Of a stretch of 64,000 nt of DNA, positions 43,478 to 52,527 are shown piece by piece. Made by a program: the position numbers and the translations under genes. The stretch is taken from the NCBI GenBank assembly GCA_963736175.1, contig CAVTNU010000040.1, positions 61,452-125,451 on the forward strand. Direction: 5' to 3'. Below the pieces are notes generated by a model. It saw nothing but the letters and a program-made list of their open reading frames with translations. It did not search any database and had not been told where the DNA came from. This stretch comes from Rhodoblastus sp963736175. Lineage in GTDB: Bacteria; Pseudomonadota; Alphaproteobacteria; Rhizobiales; Beijerinckiaceae. Every line of letters begins with the position of its first letter. Position 1 is the first letter of the stretch.

Positions 43478-44584
43478 ATGGCGAGCTACAAGATTTTCCT
43501 GTTGCCGGGCGACGGCATCGGCCCCGAAGTGATGGCCGAGGTCGAGAAAGTCGCCAAGACCTTGTCGTCGACGGGCGTCGCCGCCTTCGAGTTCGAAAAG
43601 GGACTGGTCGGCGGCAGCGCCTATGACGCGCACGGCAAGGCGATCAGCGACGAGGACATGGCGCGCGCCGACGCCGCCGACGCCGTGATGCTGGCCGCCG
43701 TCGGCGGGCCGAAATGGGACAAGGTTCCCTATGACGTGCGCCCGGAGGCCGGCCTGCTGCGCCTGCGCAAGGATCTCGGCTTGTTCGCCAATCTTCGTCC
43801 GGCGCTATGCTATCCCGCGCTCGCCGACGCCTCCTCGCTCAAGCGCGAGGTCGTCGAAGGCCTCGACATCATGATCGTGCGCGAATTGACCGGCGGCGTC
43901 TATTTCGGCGAACCCAAGGAAATCACCGTTCTGTCCAACGGCCAGAAGCGCGCCGTCGACACGCAGGTCTACGAAACCTACGAGATCGAGCGCATCGCCG
44001 CCGTCGCCTTCGAACTCGCGCGCAAGCGCGGCAACAAGGTGACGTCGAGCGAAAAGCACAATGTGATGAAATCGGGCGTGTTGTGGAAAGAGGTCGTCAC
44101 CGATCTGCACCAGCGCGCCTACGCCGACGTCGAACTCGACCACATGCTGGCCAATTCGCTCGGCATGCAATTGGTGCGCTGGCCCAAGCAGTTCGACGTC
44201 ATCGTCACCGACAACCTGTTCGGCGACATGCTCTCGGACGTCGCCTCAATGCTGACCGGTTCGCTCGGCATGCTGCCGTCCGCCTCGCTCGGCGAGGCCG
44301 ACGCGTCGGGCAAGCGCAAGGCCATGTACGAGCCGGTGCATGGCTCGGCGCCCGACATCGCCGGCAAGGGCCTGGCCAATCCGATCGCGATGATCAGCTC
44401 CTTCGGTATGGCGCTGCGCTATTCCTTCGGCCTGATCGAGGCCGCCGACCTGATCGACAAGGCGATCGCCGACGTTCTGGCGAGCGGACTGCGCACCGCC
44501 GACATCAAGGGCGAGGCCGCCTCAAGCGTCTCGACCGCGCAAATGGGCGACGCCATCGTCAGAGCGCTGCAAAAGGCGATTTGA
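43478..44584 (+). CDS. leuB: 3-isopropylmalate dehydrogenase
   Basis: 368-residue NAD-dependent dehydrogenase of leucine synthesis. N-terminal LLPGDGIGPEVMAEVEKV; substrate motif LRLRKDLGLFANLRPA; signature NLFGDMLSDVASMLTGSLGMLPSASLG; coenzyme site EPVHGSAPDIAGKGLANPIAMI. Full length for the family. It is followed by a strong terminator and stands alone; leuCD are not in the window. Confidence 0.97.
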   Translation: MASYKIFLLPGDGIGPEVMAEVEKVAKTLSSTGVAAFEFEKGLVGGSAYDAHGKAISDEDMARADAADAVMLAAVGGPKWDKVPYDVRPEAGLLRLRKDLGLFANLRPALCYPALADASSLKREVVEGLDIMIVRELTGGVYFGEPKEITVLSNGQKRAVDTQVYETYEIERIAAVAFELARKRGNKVTSSEKHNVMKSGVLWKEVVTDLHQRAYADVELDHMLANSLGMQLVRWPKQFDVIVTDNLFGDMLSDVASMLTGSLGMLPSASLGEADASGKRKAMYEPVHGSAPDIAGKGLANPIAMISSFGMALRYSFGLIEAADLIDKAIADVLASGLRTADIKGEAASSVSTAQMGDAIVRALQKAI

Positions 44585-44607
44585 TCCTATTGCTTCACGC
44601 AAAAACA

Positions 44608-44638
44608 AAAGCGCGGGCAAAACACCCGCGCTTTTTTT
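44608..44638. terminator. Bidirectional intrinsic terminator after leuB
   Basis: A 10-bp perfect stem (44608-44617 with 44625-44634, loop of 7) with A's before and seven T's after. It serves leuB and the convergent small gene at 44658. Confidence 0.88.
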
Positions 44639-44657
44639 GTTTCGCGACTAGCGCGTT

Positions 44658-44945
44658 TCAGCGCGGGACGAAGCCCGGCACGTCGAACGGACCCGGCAAA
44701 AGGCCCCAGCCCGTGCCTTCACGGCGATAGGTCCCGCCGGGCGTGGAATTGTAGATCGTCTGCTCGGCGATATAGCGCGTGCGGGTTCCCACCGGCACGA
44801 CGTTGCCGGAGTCGGTGAACGCGCGCGCATGCTTGTGCACTTCGATCATGCGCGGGTGATGGCGATGACGCGCCTCGGCACCGCTCACAACCAACGTCGC
44901 AGCCAGCGCCGCTGAAAGGAACAAAATCGTCTTTTTAGGCGCCAT
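44658..44945 (-). CDS. Small secreted hypothetical protein
   Basis: 95-residue protein with a clear signal peptide (MAPKKTILFLSAALAATLVVSGAEA). The basic, His-rich mature N-terminus RHRHHPRMIEVHKHAR is followed by NVVPVGTRTRYIAEQTIYNS, then a Gly/Pro-rich C-terminus ending GPFDVPGFVPR. I do not recognise a named family. It is likely periplasmic. AAGGAG sits upstream of the ATG. It lies between leuB and acnA without evident functional link. Confidence 0.75.
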   Translation of the reverse strand: MAPKKTILFLSAALAATLVVSGAEARHRHHPRMIEVHKHARAFTDSGNVVPVGTRTRYIAEQTIYNSTPGGTYRREGTGWGLLPGPFDVPGFVPR

Positions 44946-45087
44946 TTCGCAAAACTCCTTCGAGATTCCTCAAGCTGAATCTACTCCCTCGCGCGCCGTC
45001 GCGAAAGGGCGAAAAAGCAACAGGCGGAGGACAATCGCCGCAAGAACGCCTGTCCTGTCTCCGTTTTTGACGCGGCGTCCGCCAAAG

Positions 45088-45125
45088 AAAAAGCCGCCCG
45101 ACCTCCATAACGGAAGGCCGAACGG
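45088..45125 (-). terminator. Terminator of acnA
   Basis: A long imperfect GC stem (45093-45106 with 45112-45125, G-U pairs) is followed on the minus strand by five T's, about 35 bp after the acnA stop. Confidence 0.65.
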
Positions 45126-45159
45126 CATTGTTCCACCGAGCCCCGGTCAGGAGTGGCGA

Positions 45160-47886
45160 TTACGAAGCGGCGAGCTGGCGCAGCACGTAATGGAGAATGC
45201 CGCCGTTCTTGTAGTATTCGACCTCGTCGGCGGTCTGAATGCGGCTGTTGAGCGGCACTTTCTTCACCGATCCATTGGCGAAGGCGATTTCCGCCTCCAG
45301 TTTCTGCCGCGGCGCCAAATCGGTCAGGCCCTTGATCGTCACCGTCTCGTCGCCCTTGAGGCCGAGGCTCTTCCACGTCGTTCCCTCCTCGAAGGTCAGG
45401 GGCAGAACGCCCATGCCGACGAGATTGGAGCGGTGGATGCGCTCGAAGCTCTGGGCGATGACGGCGCGCACGCCGAGCAGGTTGGTGCCCTTGGCCGCCC
45501 AATCGCGCGAGGAGCCGTTGCCGTATTCGACGCCGGCGAAGACGACGAGCGGAACCTTGGCCTGCTCGTATTTCATCGCCGCGTCATAGATCGGCATGAC
45601 GTCGCCGCCGGGGAAGTATTTGGTGTTGCCGCCCTCGGGCGCCGATCCGTCCGCGCCCGCCAGCATGAAGTTCTTGATGCGGATATTGGCGAACGTGCCG
45701 CGCATCATCACTTCATGATTGCCGCGCCTGGTGCCGTACTGGTTGAAGTCTTGCGGCTTCACCTTGTTGTCGATCAGGTATTTGCCGGCTGGAGAGGCCG
45801 CCTTGATCGAACCGGCGGGCGAGATGTGGTCGGTGGTGATCTTGTCGCCGAACAGCGCCAGCACGCGGGCGCCGACGATGTTTTCGACCGCCTTGGGCTG
45901 CGTCGAGATGCCCTTGAAGTAGGGCGGGTTCTGCACGTAGGTCGACTTGTTGTCCCAGGCGTAGGTCTGGCTCTTGGGCGCCTTGACCTTGCGCCAGTTG
46001 ACGTCGCCCTTGAACACGTCGGCGTATTTGGCCTTGAACAGCGACTTGGTGACGTTTTTCGTGATGAAGGCCTGGATTTCCTTCGAGCTCGGCCAGATGT
46101 CGCGCAGGAAAATCGGCCTGCCCTTCTTGTCGTGGCCAAGCGGCTCGGCGGTCAGGTCCTTGGCGACCGAGCCGGCCAGCGCATAGGCGACGACCAGCGG
46201 CGGCGAAGCCAGATAATTGGCCTGCACGTCCGGCGAGACGCGGCCTTCGAAATTGCGGTTGCCCGACAGGACGGCGGCGGCGACGACGCCATTGGCGTTG
46301 ATCGACTTGGAGATCTTCTCCGGCAACGGACCGGAGTTGCCGATGCAGGTGGTGCAGCCGAAGCCGACCAGATTGAAGCCGAGCTTGTCGAGCGACTTTT
46401 GCAGGCCCGCCTTGGCCAGATATTCGGCGACGACCTGCGAGCCGGGGGCCAGCGAGGTCTTCACCCAGGGCTTGACCTTGAGGCCGGCTTCCACCGCGTT
46501 GCGCGCCAGCAGTCCGGCGCCGATCAGCACGCTCGGATTGGAGGTGTTGGTGCAGGAGGTGATGGCGGCGATCACCACGTCGCCGTGGCCGATGTCGAAG
46601 CTTTCGCCTTCCACCGTGTAGCGGGCGGCGATATCGGCGGCCTTCTTGTATTCGCTGTCCATCGCGCTGGCGAAACCGGCGGCGACCGATTGCAGAGCGA
46701 CGCGCCCTTCCGGACGCTTGGGACCGGCGAGCGAAGGCGTGACGTCGGCGAGGTTGAGTTCGAGCGTGTCGGTGAAGACCGGCTCGGGCGCGTTGCGGGT
46801 GCGGTAGAGGCCCTGCGCCTTGGCGTATTTTTCGACGAGCGCGACGCGGGCCGGCGCGCGCGCGGTGTTTTTCAGGAAGTCGATGGTCTCGCCGTCGATC
46901 GGGAAGAAGCCGCAGGTCGCGCCATATTCCGGACCCATGTTGGCGATGGTGGCGCGATCGGCGAGCGACAGCGCGTCCAGGCCAGGGCCGAAGAATTCGA
47001 CGAATTTACCGACGACGCCCTTCTGACGCAGCATCTGCGTGACGGTCAGCACCAGATCGGTGGCGGTGACGCCTTCCTTGAGCTTGCCGATCAGTTTGAA
47101 ACCGACAACTTCCGGCAGCAACATCGATTGCGGCTGGCCAAGCATGGCGGCTTCCGCCTCAATGCCGCCGACGCCCCAGCCCAGAACCGAAACGCCGTTG
47201 ACCATCGTCGTGTGCGAATCCGTGCCGACCACCGTATCGGGGTAGGCGACCTCGACATTGACGGCCTTGCCGCGCGCGGGCTGGAATTTTTCCTTCCGCG
47301 TCCAGACCGTCTGGGCGAGATATTCGAGATTGACCTGATGGCAAATGCCGGTGCCGGGCGGCACGACGGAGAAATTGGAAAAGGCGCCCTGGCCCCATTT
47401 CAGGAAGGTGTAGCGCTCGCCGTTGCGCGAATACTCCAGATCGACGTTCTGCTTCAGCGCCTTGTTCGAACCGAAATGGTCGACGATCACCGAATGGTCG
47501 ATGACGAGATCGACCGGCACCAGCGGATTGATCTGTTCCGGATCGCCGCCGAGGGTCTTGATGCCGTCGCGCATGGCGGCGAGATCCACCACCGCCGGAA
47601 CGCCGGTGAAATCCTGCATCAACACGCGCGCCGGACGGAACGAGATTTCGCGTTCGACCTTGCCTTTGTTGACCAGCCATTCGGCGACGCCCTGAATGTC
47701 GTCCTTGGTCACCGAACGTCCGTCTTCACAGCGCAGCAGATTTTCCAGCAGAATCTTCATCGAGTAGGGCAATTGCGAAATGCCCTGGAGGCCGTTCTTC
47801 TCCGCCGCTTTCAGCGAAAAATAATGATACGACTTGGCGCCGACCTTGAGGATCTTGCGGGATTTGAAACTGTCGAGAGAAGCCAT
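45160..47886 (-). CDS. acnA: Aconitate hydratase A
   Basis: 908-residue TCA-cycle [4Fe-4S] enzyme that isomerises citrate to isocitrate. Cluster cysteines are in ITSCTNTSNPSV and GFGCTTCIGNSGPLPE. Active-site stretches VGTDSHTTMVNGVSVLGWGVGG and YGNGSSRDWAAKGTNLLGVRAVIAQSFERIHRSNLVGMG are present. The N-terminus MASLDSFKSRKILKVGAKSYHYFSL is the AcnA/IRP type. Monocistronic. AcnA apoproteins can bind mRNA in some bacteria; nothing here tests that. Confidence 0.97.
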   Translation of the reverse strand: MASLDSFKSRKILKVGAKSYHYFSLKAAEKNGLQGISQLPYSMKILLENLLRCEDGRSVTKDDIQGVAEWLVNKGKVEREISFRPARVLMQDFTGVPAVVDLAAMRDGIKTLGGDPEQINPLVPVDLVIDHSVIVDHFGSNKALKQNVDLEYSRNGERYTFLKWGQGAFSNFSVVPPGTGICHQVNLEYLAQTVWTRKEKFQPARGKAVNVEVAYPDTVVGTDSHTTMVNGVSVLGWGVGGIEAEAAMLGQPQSMLLPEVVGFKLIGKLKEGVTATDLVLTVTQMLRQKGVVGKFVEFFGPGLDALSLADRATIANMGPEYGATCGFFPIDGETIDFLKNTARAPARVALVEKYAKAQGLYRTRNAPEPVFTDTLELNLADVTPSLAGPKRPEGRVALQSVAAGFASAMDSEYKKAADIAARYTVEGESFDIGHGDVVIAAITSCTNTSNPSVLIGAGLLARNAVEAGLKVKPWVKTSLAPGSQVVAEYLAKAGLQKSLDKLGFNLVGFGCTTCIGNSGPLPEKISKSINANGVVAAAVLSGNRNFEGRVSPDVQANYLASPPLVVAYALAGSVAKDLTAEPLGHDKKGRPIFLRDIWPSSKEIQAFITKNVTKSLFKAKYADVFKGDVNWRKVKAPKSQTYAWDNKSTYVQNPPYFKGISTQPKAVENIVGARVLALFGDKITTDHISPAGSIKAASPAGKYLIDNKVKPQDFNQYGTRRGNHEVMMRGTFANIRIKNFMLAGADGSAPEGGNTKYFPGGDVMPIYDAAMKYEQAKVPLVVFAGVEYGNGSSRDWAAKGTNLLGVRAVIAQSFERIHRSNLVGMGVLPLTFEEGTTWKSLGLKGDETVTIKGLTDLAPRQKLEAEIAFANGSVKKVPLNSRIQTADEVEYYKNGGILHYVLRQLAAS

Positions 47887-48056
47887 CGCTTGGGGGATCC
47901 CGAAAAAAGGAGTGGCGGGTTAGGGCGAATGCACTGGCTTATAGATAATTTCATTTGGCAAGGCTACACAAACGAAAGTCGCGACAACGCCGGTTTTTTC
48001 TTTGACGATTGTCGGTTAGTAAGGGCGCGGCGCGCGTTGCCCGCGGGAACTGCAAT

Positions 48057-48746
48057 TTGAACGACAATCACCAGGAACTGCGGCTTGAAGCGCGCGCCAT
48101 CGGCGTCGAGCGCGGCGGCCGGCGCATTCTCGACACGGTCGATTTCCAGGTCGCCGCCGGACAGGCGTTGATCGTCACCGGACCCAACGGCGCCGGCAAG
48201 TCGACGCTGTTGCGCGCTTTGGCCGGGCTGTTGCCGCTGTGCGCCGGCGCCCTGGTTTTTACCCCCGGAACGACGCTCATCGAAGCCTCGCGCGATTTCG
48301 CTGAAATGACGCCAGGCGAATGCGCGCATTTCGTCGGCCACGCCGACGGCCTCAAGTCGAGCCTGACCGCGTTCGAGAACCTCGAATTCTGGGCCCATAT
48401 GCTGGCCCTGCTGGGCGCCGACGAAGGCTTAAGCCCGCGCGCCGCGCTCGACCTGTTCGGTCTCGGCGCAAAGGGCGATTTTCCGGTCGGCTATCTGTCG
48501 GCGGGGCAAAAACGCCGCGTCGCGCTCGCCCGTCTGTTCGTCGCGCCCCGGCCGCTGTGGATTCTCGACGAGCCGGCGACCGCGCTCGACGCCGCCTCGC
48601 AGGCGCGCCTCGCCGAATTGATGGCGCGCCATCGCGCCGGCGGCGGCGCGATCGTCGCCGCCACGCACGCGCCGCTCGGCCTTGCCGACGCCAACGAACT
48701 GCGCCTCGGCCAGACCAACGAGGCTAAAGCTGGAGCCGGGCCATGA
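48057..48746 (+). CDS. ccmA: Heme exporter ATP-binding protein CcmA
   Basis: About 229-residue ABC ATPase of the cytochrome c maturation system I. It powers release of holo-CcmE heme chaperone from the CcmC complex. Walker A TGPNGAGKSTLLRALAG; signature YLSAGQKRRVALARLF; Walker B LWILDEPATALD; switch His in AATHAPL. The start is uncertain: no ATG is available, and TTG at 48057 is chosen over TTG 48009 because the protein then starts near RLEARAIGVERGGRRIL. Overlaps ccmB by 4 bases (ATGA). Confidence 0.92.
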   Translation: MNDNHQELRLEARAIGVERGGRRILDTVDFQVAAGQALIVTGPNGAGKSTLLRALAGLLPLCAGALVFTPGTTLIEASRDFAEMTPGECAHFVGHADGLKSSLTAFENLEFWAHMLALLGADEGLSPRAALDLFGLGAKGDFPVGYLSAGQKRRVALARLFVAPRPLWILDEPATALDAASQARLAELMARHRAGGGAIVAATHAPLGLADANELRLGQTNEAKAGAGP

Positions 48747-49414
48747 GAAGTCCGCTGGCCAGCCTGTTTCTGCGCGAACTGCGCATCGCCCGGCGCATCG
48801 GCGGCGGCGGCGCGATGGGGGTGCTGTTCTTCCTGACCCTCGTCGCCATGACCCCTTTCGCCATCGGTCCCGATCTCAATCTGCTCGCCCGCATCGGCCC
48901 GGCAATTCTCTGGATCGCCGCCTTGCTGTCGACGCTGCTCGGCCTAGACCGGCTGTTTCAGGCTGACGCCGAGGACGGTTCGCTCGATCTGTTCGTCACC
49001 AGCGGAACCCCGCTCGAACTGATCGTTCTGGTCAAATGCGCCGCCCACTGGGTGTTCACCGGCCTGCCGCTGATCGCCGCCGCGCCGATTTTCGGCCTGA
49101 TGCTGGCGCTCGACCCCTCGGCGTTGGCCGGCGTCGCCGCCTCGTTGGCGGCGGGCACGCCGGCCTTGACGCTGCTCGGCGCGATCGGCGCGGCGCTGAC
49201 CGCCGGCCTGCGCCGCGGCGGGCTGTTGATGGCGATTCTGATCCTGCCGCTGAGCACGCCGGTGCTGATCTTCGGCGTGTCGACGGCGGCGGCGGCGAGC
49301 GGGGGAACCGTGCCCTTCCTGACGCCCTTTACGATTTTGTGCGCCTTGTCGCTGATGGCCGTCGCTGGCGCGCCCTTCGCGGCGGCGGCGGCTTTGCGCG
49401 TGCGCGAAGGCTAG
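48743..49414 (+). CDS. ccmB: Heme exporter membrane protein CcmB
   Basis: 223-residue inner-membrane partner of CcmA with six hydrophobic segments. The N-terminus LFLRELRIARRIGGGGAMGVLFFL and the motif LDRLFQADAEDGSLDLFVTSGTPLELIVLVKC are typical of CcmB. The start overlaps the ccmA stop. The next gene, ccmC, begins 42 bp later. Confidence 0.95.
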   Translation: MRSPLASLFLRELRIARRIGGGGAMGVLFFLTLVAMTPFAIGPDLNLLARIGPAILWIAALLSTLLGLDRLFQADAEDGSLDLFVTSGTPLELIVLVKCAAHWVFTGLPLIAAAPIFGLMLALDPSALAGVAASLAAGTPALTLLGAIGAALTAGLRRGGLLMAILILPLSTPVLIFGVSTAAAASGGTVPFLTPFTILCALSLMAVAGAPFAAAAALRVREG

Positions 49415-49455
49415 AGGAAATCGTCGTGGCGGCGCCCGCGCGCCGCACTCTTGCC

Positions 49456-50266
49456 ATGGCTCAATTGCAAATGCCTGCCGGTCAGCCTAATCAGATGGCG
49501 GCAAAGGGAGCGCCGTTCGACACCATGCTCAAATACGCCAATCCGACCCTGTTCCTGCAACTCGCCGGCCGGCTTATTCCCTGGTTTGGCGGGGCCGCCG
49601 GCCTGTTGCTGCTTATCGGCCTGTATCTGACCTTTTTCGTTGCGCCCGCCGACTATCAGCAGGGCGACAGCGTCAAGATCATGTACCTGCATGTGCCCGC
49701 CGCCTGGCTGTCGATGTTCTGCTACGGCGTGATGACCTCAGCGGCGCTAGGGACGCTGGTCTCGGCGCCATCCCCTCGCCGACGCCGCGCAAAAGGCCGC
49801 GGCCCCGCTCGGCGCCGTCTTCACCTTCATCTGCCTCGTCACCGGCTCGCTCTGGGGCAAGCCGATGTGGGGCGCCTGGTGGGTCTGGGACGCCCGACTG
49901 ACCTCCGTGCTGGTGCTGTTCCTGATCTACCTCGGACTGATCGGCCTGTGGCGGACCATCGAGGAGCCGGCGCAGGCGGCGCGCGCGGCGGCGATCCTCA
50001 CCCTGGTCGGCGTCGTCAACATTCCGATAATCAAATTTTCGGTCGACTGGTGGAACACCCTGCACCAACCGGCTTCCGTATTCCGGCTCGGCGGTCCGGC
50101 CATCGCGCCGTCGATGCTCTGGCCGCTGCTTGTCATGGCCGGCGGCTTCACCCTGCTGTTTTTGACCTTGCATCTGATGGAAGTGCGCAACGAGATCCTG
50201 CGCCGGCGTCTGCGCCGCCTGACGATTCTGGCCGCCAGCGCCGGCGAAGCGGAGAGCGCGCTATGA
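49456..50266 (+). pseudogene. ccmC: Heme transporter/CcmE lyase CcmC, interrupted by a single-base insertion
   Basis: CcmC places heme on CcmE. Codons from ATG 49456 read MAQLQMPAGQPNQMAAKGAP, then MLKYANPTLF and VKIMYLHVPAAWLSMFCYGVM up to GTLV at 49761. The frame is then lost and resumes one base later as HPLADAAQKAAAPLGAVFTF, the WWD heme motif WGAWWVWDARLTS, and the rest to 50266. One extra C at 49763 explains it: without that base the codons read V-W-R-H-P-L. Both halves are otherwise intact, so this is a very recent mutation or a sequencing error. The stop overlaps the ccmD start. Confidence 0.9.
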
Positions 50267-50412
50267 GAGACTACTCCAGCTTCATCGCCGCCGCCTACGC
50301 GCTGGCGACCATCGTCATCGGCCTGACGACGCTGAAAATCATCGTCGACTATCGCGCTCTCAAACGCCGGATCGCCAAGGTCGAACAGGCTGGAGGCGCC
50401 CATGAGCGTTGA
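50263..50412 (+). CDS. ccmD: Heme exporter protein CcmD
   Basis: 49-residue single-span membrane protein. A short N-terminus MRDYSSFIAAAYALATIVIG leads to the transmembrane helix, then the basic tail DYRALKRRIAKVEQ. It stabilises holo-CcmE release by CcmABC. The start shares ATGA with the ccmC stop, and the end overlaps ccmG by 11 bases. Confidence 0.93.
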   Translation: MRDYSSFIAAAYALATIVIGLTTLKIIVDYRALKRRIAKVEQAGGAHER

Positions 50413-50998
50413 CGGAGCCGCGCCGGCCAAAACGCGTTGGCTGGCCTTCGCGCCGGCCGGCGTTTTCGCCATTCTCGCCGGAATTTTCGTCGTCAGCCTG
50501 TTTTCCGGCGACAAGTCGCGCCTGCCCTCGGCGCTGATCGGCAAACCGGCGCCAGTCTTTTCGCTGCCCGCGCTGGCGCCCGCCGCGGGCGAGGGACCCG
50601 GAGCCGGGCTCTCCGACGCCGACCTGCGCCAGGGCCACGTCACGCTGGTCAACGTCTTCGCCTCGTGGTGCGCGCCTTGCCGCATCGAACATCCGGTGCT
50701 GCAAGCGATCGCCGCCGACGCGGACTTGAAAGCCAAGGGCGTGCGGCTGGTCGGCATCAACTACAAGGACGAGCCGGAAAACGCCCGGCGCTTTCTTGGG
50801 GCGGAAGGCAATCCTTACGCCGCCGTCGGCGCCGATCGCCAAGGACGAGCCGCCATCGACTGGGGCGTCTACGGCGTGCCGGAGACCTTCGTCGTCAGGG
50901 GCGACGGCGTGATCGCCTATAAATTCGTCGGACCGATGTCGCCGGAAACCTATCGCTCGACCCTGCTGCCGCAGATCGAAAAAGCGCGCGGCCCCTAG
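50402..50998 (+). CDS. ccmG: Thiol:disulfide interchange protein CcmG/DsbE
   Basis: 198-residue periplasmic, membrane-anchored thioredoxin-like protein that keeps apocytochrome c cysteines reduced. N-terminal anchor WLAFAPAGVFAILAGIFVVSLF; active site in NVFASWCAPCRIEHPVLQAIA; the DsbE acidic/cis-Pro region DWGVYGVPETFVVRGDG and KFVGPMSPE. It ends the ccmABCDG operon. ccmE, ccmF and ccmH must lie elsewhere. Confidence 0.95.
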   Translation: MSVDGAAPAKTRWLAFAPAGVFAILAGIFVVSLFSGDKSRLPSALIGKPAPVFSLPALAPAAGEGPGAGLSDADLRQGHVTLVNVFASWCAPCRIEHPVLQAIAADADLKAKGVRLVGINYKDEPENARRFLGAEGNPYAAVGADRQGRAAIDWGVYGVPETFVVRGDGVIAYKFVGPMSPETYRSTLLPQIEKARGP

Positions 50999-51023
50999 AG
51001 TTCGCTCCATGCGGACAACCAAC

Positions 51024-51055
51024 AAAAAAGCCCGCCGGGTTCGGCGGGCTTTTTT
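51024..51055. terminator. Bidirectional terminator between ccmG and rplT
   Basis: A 13-bp perfect stem (51024-51036 with 51043-51055, loop of 6), with A6 on one side and T6 on the other, sits between two convergent transcription units. Confidence 0.92.
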
Positions 51056-51077
51056 CGTTGGCTCGAGAAGCTGCGGA

Positions 51078-51449
51078 TCAGGCGGCGGCCGTGGCCGGCA
51101 GGCTCGCCTTGACCTTCTCGACGATCGCCTTGAAGGCGTCCGGCTCGGAGATGGCGAGCTCGGAGAGGACCTTGCGGTCGATTTCGACGCCGGCTCTGGC
51201 CAGACCGTCGATGAAGCGCGAATAAGTCAGGCCGAATTCGCGCACGGCGGCGTTGAGGCGCTGGATCCACAACGAGCGGAACGTGCGCTTCTTGGCCTTG
51301 CGATCGCGCGTGGCGTATTGCATCGAGCGATCGACGGCGGCCTTGGCGGCGCGGATCGTATTCTTGCGGCGGCCATAAAAGCCCTTGGCGGCCTTGAGGG
51401 TTTTCTTGTGCTTGGCGTGCGAGGTGACGCCGCGTTTGACGCGAGCCAT
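51078..51449 (-). CDS. rplT: Ribosomal protein bL20
   Basis: 123-residue 50S protein. Starts MARVKRGVTSHAKHKKTLKAAKGFYGRRKNTIRAAK; ends AIVEKVKASLP. It is last in infC-rpmI-rplT. In E. coli L20 represses its own operon by binding the leader. Confidence 0.98.
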   Translation of the reverse strand: MARVKRGVTSHAKHKKTLKAAKGFYGRRKNTIRAAKAAVDRSMQYATRDRKAKKRTFRSLWIQRLNAAVREFGLTYSRFIDGLARAGVEIDRKVLSELAISEPDAFKAIVEKVKASLPATAAA

Positions 51450-51491
51450 GGATGATCTCCTAAAACTTGAAAACTTGCAGAAAGAACGGAC

Positions 51492-51692
51492 TCAGCCGTT
51501 CGGCAGGAAAAACTTCTTCACGTTGTCGCCGTCCGTCTTGAACATGACGTTGGTGCCGCGAAGGTTCCGGATCTGCTTGTTCGTGCGTTTGATCATGCCG
51601 TGGCGCTTGCCGCGCTGGGCGTAAACCACCTTGCCGGTGCCGGTGATCTTGAAGCGCTTTTTCGCGCCGGATTTGGTCTTCAGCTTGGGCAT
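51492..51692 (-). CDS. rpmI: Ribosomal protein bL35
   Basis: 66-residue 50S protein. MPKLKTKSGAKKRFKITGTG start, RGKRHGMIKRTNKQIRNLRG, ends KKFFLPNG. The start at 51692 is the family start; the frame is open upstream to 51776 without family sequence. It lies 42 bp before rplT. A 295-bp gap separates it from infC, room for a separate promoter or an L20-responsive leader. Confidence 0.97.
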   Translation of the reverse strand: MPKLKTKSGAKKRFKITGTGKVVYAQRGKRHGMIKRTNKQIRNLRGTNVMFKTDGDNVKKFFLPNG

Positions 51693-51987
51693 TTTGCTCT
51701 CTCTTCCATGGCGGAAACCGCCAAAAGTTTCGGGGTCAGGCCCCTTCGTCTCATCACGAGCGAAACAAACCGCCACGGCAGCCCTTTACTGGCCGGGCGG
51801 TTCGAAGGGGCGCTTATAAGGGATAATGAGCTAAAAAGGCAAGCCCTGACCGACCTGTCGCGCCGATCGACGAATTGGCGCGGACGCCGCTCGCGCGAGC
51901 GGCTTTTTCGCGCCTGGAGCAAAGTCCCGAAAAATCCGTCGATTTTCCAGCGAAAAGCCCCAGGACGCTTCGAGCAAAGGACGCAAA

Positions 51988-52527
51988 TTATTTCGGCGCA
52001 AGCACCATGATCATCTGGCGCCCTTCCATCGACGGCTCCAGCTCGACCTTGGCGATGGCGAGCGTCTCGGCCTTGACCCGCTCCAAAAGGCGGAAACCGA
52101 TGTCCTGATGCGCCATTTCGCGGCCGCGGAAACGCAGCACGATCTTCACCTTGTCGCCTTCTTCGAAAAAACGGCGCACGGCCTTCATTTTCGTTTCGTA
52201 GTCGTGGTCGTCGATGCCCGGACGCAGCTTGATTTCCTTAACCTCGACGATCTTCTGCTTCTTGCGGGCCTCGGCGGCCTTTTTCTGCTCAAGGAAGCGG
52301 AACTTGCCGTAGTCGAGAATCTTGCAAACGGGCGGCGTGGCGTTCGGCACGATCTCGACCAGATCGAGACCCTCTTCCTCCGCCATGCTCTGAGCTTCGA
52401 GTATTTGAACGACGCCGCGATTCTGACCTTCCGAATCGATCAACTGAATCTCGCGCGCTCTGATTTCCCGGTTGATGCGCGGTCCCTCCTTTTGTGGAAC
52501 CGGGGGGGCTTTCATGGGACGACGAAT
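51988..52527 (-). CDS. infC: Translation initiation factor IF-3 (probable AUU start)
   Basis: IF-3 blocks wrong initiation codons and subunit joining. Conserved GPRINREIRAREIQLIDSEGQNRGVV, GKFRFLEQKKAAEARKKQ, and the C-domain KLRPGIDDHDYETKMKAVRRFFEEGDKVK are visible. The first ATG is at 52515, but the strong Shine-Dalgarno AAGGAGAG (52534-52541) is about 20 bases away from it. It is correctly spaced (about 8 bases) from an in-frame ATT at 52525-52527, giving an N-terminus M-R-R-P-M-K-A-P-P-V. AUU is the known autoregulatory start of E. coli infC. 179 residues. Confidence 0.9.
   Translation of the reverse strand: MRRPMKAPPVPQKEGPRINREIRAREIQLIDSEGQNRGVVQILEAQSMAEEEGLDLVEIVPNATPPVCKILDYGKFRFLEQKKAAEARKKQKIVEVKEIKLRPGIDDHDYETKMKAVRRFFEEGDKVKIVLRFRGREMAHQDIGFRLLERVKAETLAIAKVELEPSMEGRQMIMVLAPK

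Noticed and set aside
45067..48060. Very long open frame opposite acnA (about 997 codons)
   Set aside because: It mirrors the codon structure of acnA on the other strand, as is usual in GC-rich genomes; the product is Arg/Asp/Gly-rich without recognised domains.
49036..50412. A single long gene covering ccmB end to ccmD
   Set aside because: The open frame joins an out-of-frame part of ccmB, the 5' half of ccmC, an out-of-frame part of ccmC and ccmD; it exists only because of the extra base at 49763.
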